In this document: in pieces, positions 1 to 7,624 of the stretch
How the letters are laid out: each line of letters begins with the position of its first letter
Position numbering within the stretch: the first letter of the stretch is position 1
Notes under the pieces: generated by a model
Seen by the model: only the letters and a program-made list of their open reading frames with translations
What the model was told of the DNA's origin: nothing
The model's database searches: none
Position numbers and translations under genes: made by a program
Source: CALMFG01 sp963666035
GTDB lineage: Bacteria; Bacillota; Clostridia; Christensenellales; CALMFG01
Assembly (NCBI GenBank): GCA_963666035.2
Contig: CAXXJI010000016.1
Span: forward strand, 124,001-188,000
Direction: 5' to 3'
Length of the DNA stretch: 64,000 bases

Positions 1-1
1 A

Positions 2-886
2 CGCTTGAATGAAGCGTATTACATGGCCGAAGAAACGGGTATGGACATCAGAAACGAAAAAGACGAGTATTACTATGACCCTGCTGAGCTGGAAGCAGTG
101 GAAGAACGCATCGACGAAATCAATCATCTGAAGCGTAAATACGGCAGGGACATTGATGAGATTTTTGGGTTTTTAAAGAAAAGCGAGACTGAGCTTGACC
201 GTCTGACCAACGCCGAAGAACAGTTAGAGATTTTAAACGGGAAGATCAGCAGTGTCACCGATCAGCTGTATTCAGCCTGTATGGCGCTGTCTTATGAGCG
301 AAAAATGACGGCCAAGGTATTTGAACGTGCGATTCTGACCGAGCTCTCCGATCTTGGGATGAGCGGCGCGGGTTTTGAAGTCTATTTTAATAAAATTGAA
401 GAAAAAGAAAAAGCCGATTTTACAGCAAACGGACTGGATAAAGTGGCGTTTTATATTACATTGAATCCGGGACAGCCGTTAAAACCCCTGTCCAAGGTGG
501 CGTCGGGCGGTGAAATTTCGCGAATCATGCTGAGTTTTAAAAATATCCTCGGCAAAACCGACGTGATTCAAACCAATGTGTTCGATGAAATTGACACGGG
601 TATCAGCGGCATCATCGGTAATGTGGTGGCCGAAAAACTGGCGGCAATCGCTAAAATGCGTCAGGTGATCTGTGTGACGCACCTGGCACAGATTGCGGCG
701 TCTGCGGATAAGAATTTTTTGATTGAAAAGACGGTGGCGGACGGCAACACATCAACCGCAACCACACCATTGGATGAGGAAGGCAAAATCCGCGAGGTGG
801 CAAGGCTGGCCGGCGGCAATGACTCGGATCTTTCGCTGCAACACGCGCGCGAGATGATTGAGCAGGCAAAAGGCAGGCTTGGATAG
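2..886 (+). CDS. recN: DNA repair protein RecN, C-terminal part (5' end outside window)
   Basis: RecN is an SMC-like ATPase that acts early in double-strand break repair. Only the C-terminal ~294 residues are present; the family is usually ~550-570 residues, so the N-terminal ATPase half lies upstream. The frame is open from base 2. Visible in order: the descending arm of the coiled coil, the ABC signature SGGE at nt 503-514, a Walker B motif (VFDEIDTG) at about nt 578-601, and the H-loop (VTHLAQ) at about nt 674-691. The stop is TAG at 884-886. No clear terminator follows. In many Bacillota recN ends an xseA-xseB-ispA-argR-recN cluster; here xseA-xseB-ispA lie 33 kb away. Confidence 0.95.
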   Translation, partial: RLNEAYYMAEETGMDIRNEKDEYYYDPAELEAVEERIDEINHLKRKYGRDIDEIFGFLKKSETELDRLTNAEEQLEILNGKISSVTDQLYSACMALSYERKMTAKVFERAILTELSDLGMSGAGFEVYFNKIEEKEKADFTANGLDKVAFYITLNPGQPLKPLSKVASGGEISRIMLSFKNILGKTDVIQTNVFDEIDTGISGIIGNVVAEKLAAIAKMRQVICVTHLAQIAASADKNFLIEKTVADGNTSTATTPLDEEGKIREVARLAGGNDSDLSLQHAREMIEQAKGRLG

Positions 887-951
887 CCGATAAAACAAGA
901 GCAACGCCTTTATTAAAACATTCACCTTTTATTCATAAACATGTAATGATA

Positions 952-981
952 TTGACAGAAGCCTTAAGTATAGTTTATAAA
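952..981 (+). promoter_or_regulatory. Sigma-A-like promoter for the haem/FMN-binding membrane protein
   Basis: TTGACA at 952-957 and TATAAA at 976-981 are separated by 18 bp. The expected transcription start is about 15-20 bases before the ATG at 1005, and AAGGAAAG at about 991 is the likely ribosome binding site. Confidence 0.6.
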
Positions 982-1004
982 ACGGGATTTAAGGAAAGTG
1001 CATC

Positions 1005-2255
1005 ATGGATATTAAGCTGCTTTTCAATGTCATTTTCGCGTGGGCCAGCGTGGTGCTGGCTTTTTTGGCAACCGTCATTTGGCTGCTGCGCGTACTCATC
1101 AAGAAAAAAATCATACCGCCAAGGTCTTTTTTGAGCCGTGCTCATCGATCTTTGCGGATTTCCCATATCGGTATCGGTATTGCATTTGTTGTCACCGGCG
1201 TTCTGCATGCCATATTTTCTTCTCAGGCGCTGTTTTCCATCAACTATGGCACGGTCGTCATCGTGGTCGCCATTTTGCTGGCGGCGATGTATTTAGTCAA
1301 GAAAAAAGTGAAGCGAAGCAATTGGCTTCTTGTACATCGTCTGCTGACCGCCATGTTGATTGTCTATCTGGCGCTGCATATCTATGATATCGGCGGCGCA
1401 CCAGCCACTCGCCAGCTATTTGCAGAGATATCCGGGCAGGTGGAAGAACCGACGGAATCCGACCAATTACTGGCTATGATGGATACTGAAAATGGGGCGG
1501 TTTATAGGGATGGCATATATTCCGGTGTGGCGGACGGTTATGGTCAAGACTTGACTGTAGCGGTGACTATTACGGATGGTAAGATTTCAAACATCGAAAT
1601 TGTATCGCATCACGAAGTGGGCGAGGAATTCTACGGACGGGCGATGAGCTGTGTCCCGAATGAAATCATTGAAAGCCAAAGTGTTGCTGTAGACAGCGTC
1701 AGCGGCGCCACATACACCAGTGTCGGCATCAAGAATGCGGTGGCAGATGCGCTGTCGCAGGCGAGCATCTCGGGCGAAACGGTGGCGGCGGAAGCCTTGC
1801 CGCAGGTTTCGGAAGAACCGCTGGCCGCACTGGCTGAGGACGCGATGGATGATATCCTCGGGGATTCGGGCGATGTGACGTTTAATGACGGGACGTATAC
1901 GGGGATGGCTGATGGCTTTGGGCCTGACTTAACGGTCAGCGTGACCATCGAAGACGGCCTGATAACGGATATTGTGATTGTATCCCATAACGAGGTGGGG
2001 GTTCAGTATTACGGTCGTGCGATGGACAGCGTTCCCGAAGCCATTATAGACAGCCAGAGCACTGAAGTCGATAGCGTCAGCGGGGCGACATACACCAGCG
2101 TCGGCATCAAGAATGCGGTGGCGGATGCGCTGTCCCAGGCTATCAGCAGTGGTGCATTACCGACGGATGAGACTTTGCCCGAAGGCGGCGGAGGACATGG
2201 CGGAGGAGGCGGCCGCAGGCGGGGCCAGCAGGACGATGATGGAGAAAATGAATGA
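1005..2255 (+). CDS. Membrane protein: probable di-haem b domain fused to two FMN-binding (covalently flavinylated) domains
   Basis: 416 residues. The N-terminus has four predicted membrane helices (about 6-29, 52-73, 82-98, 108-128). Helices 2 and 4 each carry His-x13-His (H54/H68 and H111/H125), the spacing with which ferric-reductase/NOX-type proteins hold two b haems; H47 is a further candidate. Two FMN_bind domains follow at about residues 169-253 and 295-379, each with the S-G-A-T flavinylation motif (S233-T236 and S359-T362) where an ApbE-type transferase attaches FMN to Thr. The C-terminus is a Gly-rich then acidic tail. The fusion suggests electrons cross the membrane through haem to extracytoplasmic flavin; that role is inferred. 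The gene appears monocistronic, with its own promoter and terminator. No apbE is in the window. Confidence 0.8.
   Translation: MDIKLLFNVIFAWASVVLAFLATVIWLLRVLIKKKIIPPRSFLSRAHRSLRISHIGIGIAFVVTGVLHAIFSSQALFSINYGTVVIVVAILLAAMYLVKKKVKRSNWLLVHRLLTAMLIVYLALHIYDIGGAPATRQLFAEISGQVEEPTESDQLLAMMDTENGAVYRDGIYSGVADGYGQDLTVAVTITDGKISNIEIVSHHEVGEEFYGRAMSCVPNEIIESQSVAVDSVSGATYTSVGIKNAVADALSQASISGETVAAEALPQVSEEPLAALAEDAMDDILGDSGDVTFNDGTYTGMADGFGPDLTVSVTIEDGLITDIVIVSHNEVGVQYYGRAMDSVPEAIIDSQSTEVDSVSGATYTSVGIKNAVADALSQAISSGALPTDETLPEGGGGHGGGGGRRRGQQDDDGENE
1509..1763 (+). repeat. First copy of an intragenic direct repeat (FMN-binding domain)
   Basis: This encodes the first FMN-binding domain. It aligns without any gap to 1887-2141, an offset of exactly 378 nt (126 codons). 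The last ~23 codons give identical residues and nearly identical DNA, indicating a duplication within the gene. Confidence 0.85.
1887..2141 (+). repeat. Second copy of the intragenic FMN-domain repeat
   Basis: Collinear with 1509-1763 at a 378-nt offset. Similarity is strongest around the S-G-A-T flavinylation site and the helix after it; the linker between copies is Ala/Glu-rich and unrelated. Confidence 0.85.
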
Positions 2256-2261
2256 TTAGCC

Positions 2262-2291
2262 AAAAAGGGTCGGCGTTTACTGATCCTTTTT
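2262..2291 (+). terminator. Rho-independent terminator after the FMN-domain gene
   Basis: AAAAAGGGTC (2262-2271) pairs with GATCCTTTTT (2282-2291), with one G-T wobble and a 10-base loop; the 3' arm supplies the T run. It begins six bases after the stop codon. Confidence 0.6.
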
Positions 2292-2361
2292 CTTTACCGC
2301 CACCTAAATAAAAGCACCTGCGCCTCTAAAATGTTAAATTATGCGATTCATCGGAATTCGC

Positions 2362-2390
2362 TTGCAAATCGGAAAATTATTTGCGATAAT
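2362..2390 (+). promoter_or_regulatory. Probable promoter for xerD-deoB-punA
   Basis: TTGCAA (2362-2367) and GATAAT (2385-2390) with a 17-bp spacer. It would give a leader of about 170 bases before the xerD-like gene. Confidence 0.5.
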
Positions 2391-2544
2391 TAGAGCAATC
2401 CCTTACGAAGAAAAACGCAGAAAAAGACAAAATATACCAAAAGTAACTTAAAATTCGTATATTTGTAAAACCACACACAGACGGTTTCGGCGATAGCTCA
2501 TTTAGTGTTTTTTCTAAACAACCGTATCTCAAAGGGATAATGAG

Positions 2545-2565
2545 ATGAGAATGGTTAAATCATAA
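2545..2565 (+). CDS. Possible six-codon leader ORF abutting xerD
   Basis: An ATG at 2545 lies 8 bases after AAAGGG (2531-2536) and opens a frame of six codons (MRMVKS) whose TAA stop (2563-2565) touches the GTG start of the next gene. The xerD-like gene has no well-placed ribosome binding site of its own, so termination-reinitiation coupling is plausible. It could also be chance. Confidence 0.3.
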   Translation: MRMVKS

Positions 2566-3456
2566 GTGAAGAATCAGATCAGTGAGTTTGAAAGTTATTT
2601 AAAAAAGAATAATAAACTCAGCAAGCATACGATTGATGCTTATATGACGGATATCCAACAGTTTCAGGTCTATCTGCAAGAGACGGGGTTTTCCAGTTTT
2701 GCGGATATCACCAATGCCATTCTTCTGGCTTACTGTGCCAAACTACAAAGCAAGGGCCTTTCCAAAGCTAGTATTTTGCGAAAGCTGTCATCGATTAAGA
2801 AATTCTACAGCTATTTAAATATCAAATATAGTACAGGCGTGGATATCGGCTCTTTTGAAGATTTACCCAAACACAAAAAATCACTGCCCAAATATGTCTC
2901 GTCGCAAGAAATCAATAAACTTTTCGATTCTTTTGATACCAGTACACATAAAGGCCTTCGTGATAAAGCGATGCTTGAACTTTTGTATGCGACGGGCATG
3001 AAGGTTTCCGAGTTGATTTCGTTGAAACTCTTTGATCTTTCCTTGGAAAAAATGGACGTGACATTGCCAGAACGGGAGGGATACAACACTCTACCGTATC
3101 CCGAAAGCACGAAACGTGCGCTCAAGCATTACTTAACCGACGCAAGGCCGATGATTACCAAAAATCATCCAAGTGATATTTTGTTCGTCAATTTAAAGGG
3201 CGAAGGCATGACGCGTCAGGGCTTTTGGAAAATCATCAAGGAGCAGGCCGCCAAGGCTGGCGTGACCGATGAAATAAACCCGAATACGCTTCGCAATTCA
3301 TTTGCCGTGCATCTAATCAACAACGGCGCCGATGTGACCGATATCAAGGAGATGATGGGGCATTCGGACATTTCGACCACTCAGGCCTATTTTGAGGCCG
3401 CGAAGTCGGAAAACTTAAGACGGCGGGTGACCACCAAGCACCCAAGGGAGACTTAA
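2566..3456 (+). CDS. XerD-like tyrosine recombinase with degenerate active site
   Basis: 296 residues, the usual XerC/XerD length: an N-terminal core-binding SAM-like domain (about 1-90) and a C-terminal catalytic domain (about 110-290). The nucleophile Tyr is kept (Y275), as are the second Arg (R243) and the GHS His (H266). Three expected residues are replaced: the first Arg (ATGLRVSEL in XerD) is K146, the first His of HxLRH is N240 and the second is N244. The beta-hairpin Lys region (GKGNKER in XerD) reads PEREGYN, with no Lys. Strand exchange at dif is therefore doubtful. The place upstream of deoB-punA and near scpAB matches Bacillus xerD (ripX), so this is the positional orthologue. It is probably co-transcribed with deoB, 20 bases downstream. 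The start is GTG directly after a TAA. Confidence 0.85.
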   Translation: MKNQISEFESYLKKNNKLSKHTIDAYMTDIQQFQVYLQETGFSSFADITNAILLAYCAKLQSKGLSKASILRKLSSIKKFYSYLNIKYSTGVDIGSFEDLPKHKKSLPKYVSSQEINKLFDSFDTSTHKGLRDKAMLELLYATGMKVSELISLKLFDLSLEKMDVTLPEREGYNTLPYPESTKRALKHYLTDARPMITKNHPSDILFVNLKGEGMTRQGFWKIIKEQAAKAGVTDEINPNTLRNSFAVHLINNGADVTDIKEMMGHSDISTTQAYFEAAKSENLRRRVTTKHPRET

Positions 3457-3476
3457 AAAAACAAAGGAGAAAACCG

Positions 3477-4643
3477 ATGAAAAAATTGATTTTGATTATA
3501 TTGGATAGTTTCGGTGTTGGAGAACTTGAGGATGCCTATAAATTCGGCGATGAGGGATCCAACACTTTTTTGCATATTGCAGAAATGTCGGACAAGCTGA
3601 AAATACCGAATCTGATTCAACTGGGATTAGCCAATATTCAAGGACTTAACAGCGATATGGCGGTGAAAACCCCCGCTGGCGCTTTTGGCAAGGCGAAAGA
3701 GAAATTTGACGAAAAAGATACCACTGGCGGACATTGGGAGATCGCGGGTTTGGTTTTGGAAAAACCGTTTCGGACTTATCCAAACGGATTTCCAAAAGAC
3801 GTCATGGATGCGTTCGAAGCGAAAATCGGCACTAAAACGTTGGGCAACTATCCGGCATCGGGAACCGAGATTATCAAAACGCTGGGCGAAGAGCATTTGA
3901 AGACCGGGTACCCGATTGTCTATACATCTGCTGATTCGGTGTTTCAGATTGCAATGCATGAGGGTATTATCCCCATCGAGCGACAATACGAAATCTGTCA
4001 GATTGCACGGGATATGCTCCAGGGCGAACACTTGGTGGGGCGTGTGATTGCACGGCCGTTTGAAGGGGACCCCGGAAACTTTAAACGCACCGAACGCCGG
4101 CGCGATTATTCAGTGACGCCGCCGCGGGATACCGTGTTGGACGCGCTGAAAAACGCAGGCAAAAAGGTGTTTGCCATCGGCAAGATTGAAGACATTTTCA
4201 ACCGAAAAGGCATCACGGATGTGATTCATTCCACCAACAACGCGGCGGGGATTGAGGCGACATACAAAGCGATGAAACAGGAATTTGAAGGGCTGGTGTT
4301 CACTAACCTGGTGGATTTCGATATGCTGTACGGTCACCGTAATGATGTGGACGGCTATGCCGAGGCGCTTTCGTATTTTGACGAACGTTTGCCCAATATT
4401 ATCGATTTGATGGGCGAGGAGGATATGCTGATCATCGCGGCCGACCATGGGTGTGACCCGACCACGGCCAGCACCGACCACAGCAGGGAGTATATTCCAA
4501 TTTTGGCTTATGGGAAAGACGTTGCGGCGGGGACGGATATCGGCGTACGAGAGAGCTTTGCGGATATCGGCGCCACGGTCGCTGAGTTTTTCGATGTAAC
4601 GTTTGGTGTTGGAGAATCGTTTTTAAAAGAGATTACAAAATAG
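3477..4643 (+). CDS. deoB: Phosphopentomutase
   Basis: 388 residues, normal family length. It interconverts ribose or deoxyribose 1-phosphate and 5-phosphate, feeding nucleoside sugars into the pentose phosphate pathway. It belongs to the alkaline phosphatase superfamily: an N-terminal metal motif in LDSFGVGE, the phospho-acceptor Thr in DTTGGHWE (about residues 81-88), then DMLYGHRND and the C-terminal metal cluster AADHGCDP with TDHSREY. A good AAAGGAG precedes the ATG. punA follows after 11 bases, and the two enzymes act in sequence in purine nucleoside breakdown. Confidence 0.97.
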   Translation: MKKLILIILDSFGVGELEDAYKFGDEGSNTFLHIAEMSDKLKIPNLIQLGLANIQGLNSDMAVKTPAGAFGKAKEKFDEKDTTGGHWEIAGLVLEKPFRTYPNGFPKDVMDAFEAKIGTKTLGNYPASGTEIIKTLGEEHLKTGYPIVYTSADSVFQIAMHEGIIPIERQYEICQIARDMLQGEHLVGRVIARPFEGDPGNFKRTERRRDYSVTPPRDTVLDALKNAGKKVFAIGKIEDIFNRKGITDVIHSTNNAAGIEATYKAMKQEFEGLVFTNLVDFDMLYGHRNDVDGYAEALSYFDERLPNIIDLMGEEDMLIIAADHGCDPTTASTDHSREYIPILAYGKDVAAGTDIGVRESFADIGATVAEFFDVTFGVGESFLKEITK

Positions 4644-4654
4644 GAATAGTAAAC

Positions 4655-5467
4655 ATGCCAAAAACAAGAATAGAGCAGGCAGTAAAATACTTAAAAGAAA
4701 AAATCAAAACGCCAGAGCTTTTGATTATATTGGGTTCGGGCTTAGGCGATTATGCGGATACATTCAGCCATGCTACGATGATTCCATACTCGGATATTCC
4801 CGGGTTCCCGAAATCCACTGTCCCCGGACATGCGGGGCAATTGGTGGTGGGAGAGAAACACGGCAAAACGGTGGCGGTGATGCAGGGGCGTTTTCATTGC
4901 TACGAGGGGTATTCGCCGCAGGAAGTGGTTATCCCTGTCCGCACGATGATTAAACTCGGCTGTCAGATGATGCTGGCCACTAACGCGGCAGGTGGAGTGG
5001 ATGAACAGTTTAAGCCGGGCGATCTTATGCTGATTACCGACCATATTAATCTGGCGGGATTCAATCCGCTGACGGGACCGAACCATGATGATCTGGGCCC
5101 GCGTTTTTCGGATATGACTTACGCGTATGATAAGCAATTGCGCCAGCAGTTGAAGGATGGGGCCAGCCGGCTGGGTATCCGGCTGCAACAGGGCGTATAC
5201 TGCCTTTGGTCCGGCCCTTCGTTTGAAACACCGGCCGAGATTCGTCTTTCGCGTACCATCGGCGCGTCAGCCGTGGGCATGAGCACGGTGCCCGAAGTGA
5301 TTGCGGCGGTACACGGCGGCATGCGATGTGCCGGTATATCATGCATCACCAATCTGGCGGCGGGAATGCTGGATCAGCCTTTGAATCACGCCGAAGTGCT
5401 GGAAACAGGGAAACTTGCGGCCGATAAGACCAAGGCTTTGATCGACGATTTTGTGGCGCATGTCTAG
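4655..5467 (+). CDS. punA: Purine nucleoside phosphorylase
   Basis: 270 residues, the size of trimeric PNP (PunA/PupG type). It splits inosine and guanosine (and deoxy forms) with phosphate into base plus (deoxy)ribose 1-phosphate, the substrate of DeoB encoded just upstream. Family motifs: GSGLGDYAD near the N-terminus, the phosphate loop and GRFHCYEGY, ATNAAGG, the base-binding region WSGPSFETPAEIR, and GMSTVPEVIAA. A strong terminator follows the stop, closing the xerD-deoB-punA unit. Confidence 0.96.
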   Translation: MPKTRIEQAVKYLKEKIKTPELLIILGSGLGDYADTFSHATMIPYSDIPGFPKSTVPGHAGQLVVGEKHGKTVAVMQGRFHCYEGYSPQEVVIPVRTMIKLGCQMMLATNAAGGVDEQFKPGDLMLITDHINLAGFNPLTGPNHDDLGPRFSDMTYAYDKQLRQQLKDGASRLGIRLQQGVYCLWSGPSFETPAEIRLSRTIGASAVGMSTVPEVIAAVHGGMRCAGISCITNLAAGMLDQPLNHAEVLETGKLAADKTKALIDDFVAHV

Positions 5468-5499
5468 GAAAAGCGATATTTTTTCAACGTTAATATATG

Positions 5500-5529
5500 A
5501 AAAAGCGGCGGGAAATGGCCGCTTTTTTT
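5500..5529 (+). terminator. Rho-independent terminator after punA
   Basis: GCGGC (5505-5509) pairs with GCCGC (5518-5522), extended by flanking A/T pairs, followed by seven Ts. Confidence 0.85.
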
Positions 5530-5569
5530 AAAAGCTTTATTAACGAAATAAAAACTGTGTTTACTTTTG

Positions 5570-5599
5570 TTGATTGTCGCGGGGGTTTTACGTTATAAT
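5570..5599 (+). promoter_or_regulatory. Promoter for the site-2 protease-scpA-scpB unit
   Basis: TTGATT (5570-5575) and a perfect TATAAT (5594-5599), 18-bp spacer, about 40 bases ahead of the ATG at 5641. Confidence 0.65.
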
Positions 5600-5640
5600 A
5601 GTTTGGTTGTTTTAAAGGAAATATATAGGAGATTTAATAT

Positions 5641-6297
5641 ATGCTTTTACAGGCTATTTCAAGCGGGGCATCATTTTCGGAAATTCTAGTCACTTTGGCT
5701 TACCTGATACCGGCACTTGCAGTGGGTTTTTCTTTTCACGAAGCGGCGCATGCCTATGCGGCTTTTCGCGCCGGAGACCCGACAGCCCGGAATATGGGCA
5801 GGATGTCGCTGGACCCTCTGCGGCATTTGGACCCCATAGGAACCCTGATGCTGCTTTTTATCGGGTTTGGGTGGGCTAAGCCCGTACCGATTAATTCACG
5901 TAATTTCAGGAACCCGAGAAAAGACGAGTTTGTGGTCAGTATTGCGGGAATCGCGACCAATCTGGCGCTGGCGTTTTTGTCTACGGGCCTATATGTGCTT
6001 TTGGTGGTCAACGGCTGGTATGACCGGCTCGGTGTTATACTGGGCTTTTTGACTTATCTGATTCAGATCAATGTGGTCTTGGCGGTGTTTAACCTGATTC
6101 CGCTGCCGCCTTTGGATGGCCACCATCTGATTACCGCGATGTTCCCGAGAACCCAGCGTTTTTACTATTCCATCGCGCGCTATGGCATGCTTGTTCTAAT
6201 TGGTGTGATATTTTTATTGAATAGAACGGGTATTTTAAGCGGTGTGATGAGTGGTATCATCAATTTATTCTACGGTTTCTTTAAATTATTCATATAA
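5641..6297 (+). CDS. Site-2 protease family zinc metalloprotease (M50)
   Basis: 218 residues, a short integral-membrane M50 peptidase without PDZ domain (YwhC-like). The zinc motif HEAAH lies at residues 33-37 in the first long helix, and the third-ligand motif PLPPLDGHH has D159. Four to five further hydrophobic segments follow. Such proteases cut membrane-embedded substrates; the substrate is unknown. AGGAG at about 5627 precedes the ATG. Its stop overlaps the scpA start by one base, so it is translationally coupled to scpA, an arrangement common in Clostridia. Confidence 0.9.
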   Translation: MLLQAISSGASFSEILVTLAYLIPALAVGFSFHEAAHAYAAFRAGDPTARNMGRMSLDPLRHLDPIGTLMLLFIGFGWAKPVPINSRNFRNPRKDEFVVSIAGIATNLALAFLSTGLYVLLVVNGWYDRLGVILGFLTYLIQINVVLAVFNLIPLPPLDGHHLITAMFPRTQRFYYSIARYGMLVLIGVIFLLNRTGILSGVMSGIINLFYGFFKLFI

Positions 6298-7016
6298 TGG
6301 AAAATTATCAATTTAAACTGGATCAGTTTGAAGGCCCGCTGGACCTTTTACTGCATCTGATTAAAAAATCAAAAATTAATATTGAAGATATTTTCGTGTC
6401 CGAAATTACCGAACAGTACCTTTGCTACATGGAAGGGCTGGAAGAACTGGATATGGACAGGGCGAGCGATTTTTTGAATATGGCAGCCACGCTGGTCTAT
6501 ATCAAATCACGGACGCTGGTGCCAAAACCGGTGGAAGATGACGAACTGGAAGAGGATCCCGAACAGGAACTGATCGAGCGCTTAAAGGCCTATAAGATTT
6601 TCAAAGAAGCATCGCAGGACCTTAAGAGTATGGAAGGCACAGCGCGGGGAAGGCACTTTAAACTGCCGCAGGAATATCCGTTTGAGCCGGATACGTTCTC
6701 CATTGAAGGCGCAACGATTGATAAGCTGTATGCGGCGTTTAACCGCATCATGCAGCGTGTGACCGAGCAGGAAGAGCATCAATATAAGAAAATCGAATTC
6801 ACCCCCGAAGTGGTTTCAGTGCGCCAGCGGCGCAAGGATATCATGGATATGTTAAAAGAGAAGGGAACCATATCCTTCGATATGCTGTTTGAGGGCATTG
6901 TGTCACGATTGATGATGGCGGTCACATTTCTTGCGTTGCTGGAGCTTTTTCATATCGGCCAGCTGAAAGCCGAACAAAAGGAAAACATGGATGTCATCAT
7001 CATTACAAAGAAATAG
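6297..7016 (+). CDS. scpA: Segregation and condensation protein A
   Basis: 239 residues. ScpA is the kleisin that bridges the SMC heads in the SMC-ScpAB condensin. The N-terminal domain opens with the typical FEGPLDLLLHLI stretch; an acidic linker around residues 80-95 and the C-terminal winged-helix region (about 180-235) follow. The start overlaps the upstream stop (TAATG), with no separate ribosome binding site. scpB begins 7 bases after the stop, so the two partners are made together. Confidence 0.96.
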   Translation: MENYQFKLDQFEGPLDLLLHLIKKSKINIEDIFVSEITEQYLCYMEGLEELDMDRASDFLNMAATLVYIKSRTLVPKPVEDDELEEDPEQELIERLKAYKIFKEASQDLKSMEGTARGRHFKLPQEYPFEPDTFSIEGATIDKLYAAFNRIMQRVTEQEEHQYKKIEFTPEVVSVRQRRKDIMDMLKEKGTISFDMLFEGIVSRLMMAVTFLALLELFHIGQLKAEQKENMDVIIITKK

Positions 7017-7023
7017 ATAAGGA

Positions 7024-7560
7024 ATGGACAAAGAAAAAGTGGAAGAAAGAAACATAGAAAACGCGATAGAGGCCATTTTGTTTGTGGCGGGCGAGGCGAT
7101 GAAAATATCCGAAATTGCGGGCGCGTTGGAGGAATCGGAGGCGACGGTTTCTTTGGCAGCCGACCGGATGATTGAAGCACGCCAAAAAAACGAAAGCGGT
7201 ATTGAGCTGGTACGGCTGGGGGATAAGCTGCAGCTTTCCACGAGTAAGCTGTATGAGCCGTACATTAAAAAGCTGTTTATGCCGGACAACACTTACACCA
7301 TCACACAGGCGGCGATTGAAACGCTTTCGATTATCGCATACAACCAGCCGGTCACACGAAGTGAGATTGAGAAAATCCGCGGGGTCAGCTGCACTTACTC
7401 GCTAGGTGCATTGCTGGCCAAGGGTCTCATCTGTGAAGCAGGCAAAAAAGATACGCTGGGGCACCCCCTTCTGTACGCGACTACCGATGAATTCTTGCGG
7501 CATTTTGATCTGAGGGGACTGCAGGATCTACCCGAGCTTAAATCGGCGGAACAGGAATAA
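7024..7560 (+). CDS. scpB: Segregation and condensation protein B
   Basis: 178 residues, two winged-helix domains. ScpB dimerises and binds the middle of ScpA. Recognised by the IEAILFVAGE start region and the second-domain pattern ALETLSIIAYNQPVTRSEIEKIRG. AAGG lies directly against the ATG, too close to be optimal, so coupling to scpA translation probably matters. A terminator follows, where Bacillus and many spore formers instead carry spmA-spmB or dacB-type genes before rluB. Confidence 0.95.
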   Translation: MDKEKVEERNIENAIEAILFVAGEAMKISEIAGALEESEATVSLAADRMIEARQKNESGIELVRLGDKLQLSTSKLYEPYIKKLFMPDNTYTITQAAIETLSIIAYNQPVTRSEIEKIRGVSCTYSLGALLAKGLICEAGKKDTLGHPLLYATTDEFLRHFDLRGLQDLPELKSAEQE

Positions 7561-7571
7561 AAAACACACGG

Positions 7572-7600
7572 ATACCAGACAAACCGTTTGGTATTTTTTA
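7572..7600 (+). terminator. Rho-independent terminator after scpB
   Basis: ATACCAGAC (7572-7580) pairs with GTTTGGTAT (7586-7594), nine pairs with one wobble and a five-base loop, then a T-rich tail. The 3' arm contains the -35 box of the rluB promoter. Confidence 0.8.
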
Positions 7601-7616
7601 TTTGCGCTGATATAAT
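7588..7616 (+). promoter_or_regulatory. Promoter for rluB, giving an almost leaderless transcript
   Basis: TTGGTA (7588-7593), 17-bp spacer, perfect TATAAT (7611-7616). The -10 box ends 8 bases before the rluB ATG at 7625, so transcription would begin within about three bases of the start codon. Confidence 0.55.
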
Positions 7617-7624
7617 AAAAGCCT

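Larger units (their letters stand above)
2256..2565. other. 310-base intergenic region between the FMN-domain gene and the xerD-like gene
   Basis: The longest gene-free stretch in the window. It holds a terminator (2262-2291), a promoter (2362-2390), an AT-rich stretch, and from about 2482 interrupted inverted repeats (ACGGTT at 2482 with AACCGT near 2519; TTTAG with CTAAA nested inside) that could fold in the 5' leader. A six-codon reading frame ends at the xerD start. I do not recognise a known riboswitch or a tRNA in it. Confidence 0.5.

Noticed and set aside
1631..2263. Two similar minus-strand frames over the FMN domains
   Set aside because: They look like a repeated gene only because the plus-strand domain is duplicated.
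2391..2565. Riboswitch before xerD-deoB-punA (purine or cyclic dinucleotide)
   Set aside because: Inverted repeats are present, but I could not match the conserved core of the purine, c-di-GMP or c-di-AMP classes.
2566..3456. Mobile element or integron integrase
   Set aside because: The tyrosine recombinase sits in the conserved xerD-deoB-punA place with no attachment site, cargo, flanking repeat or compositional change.
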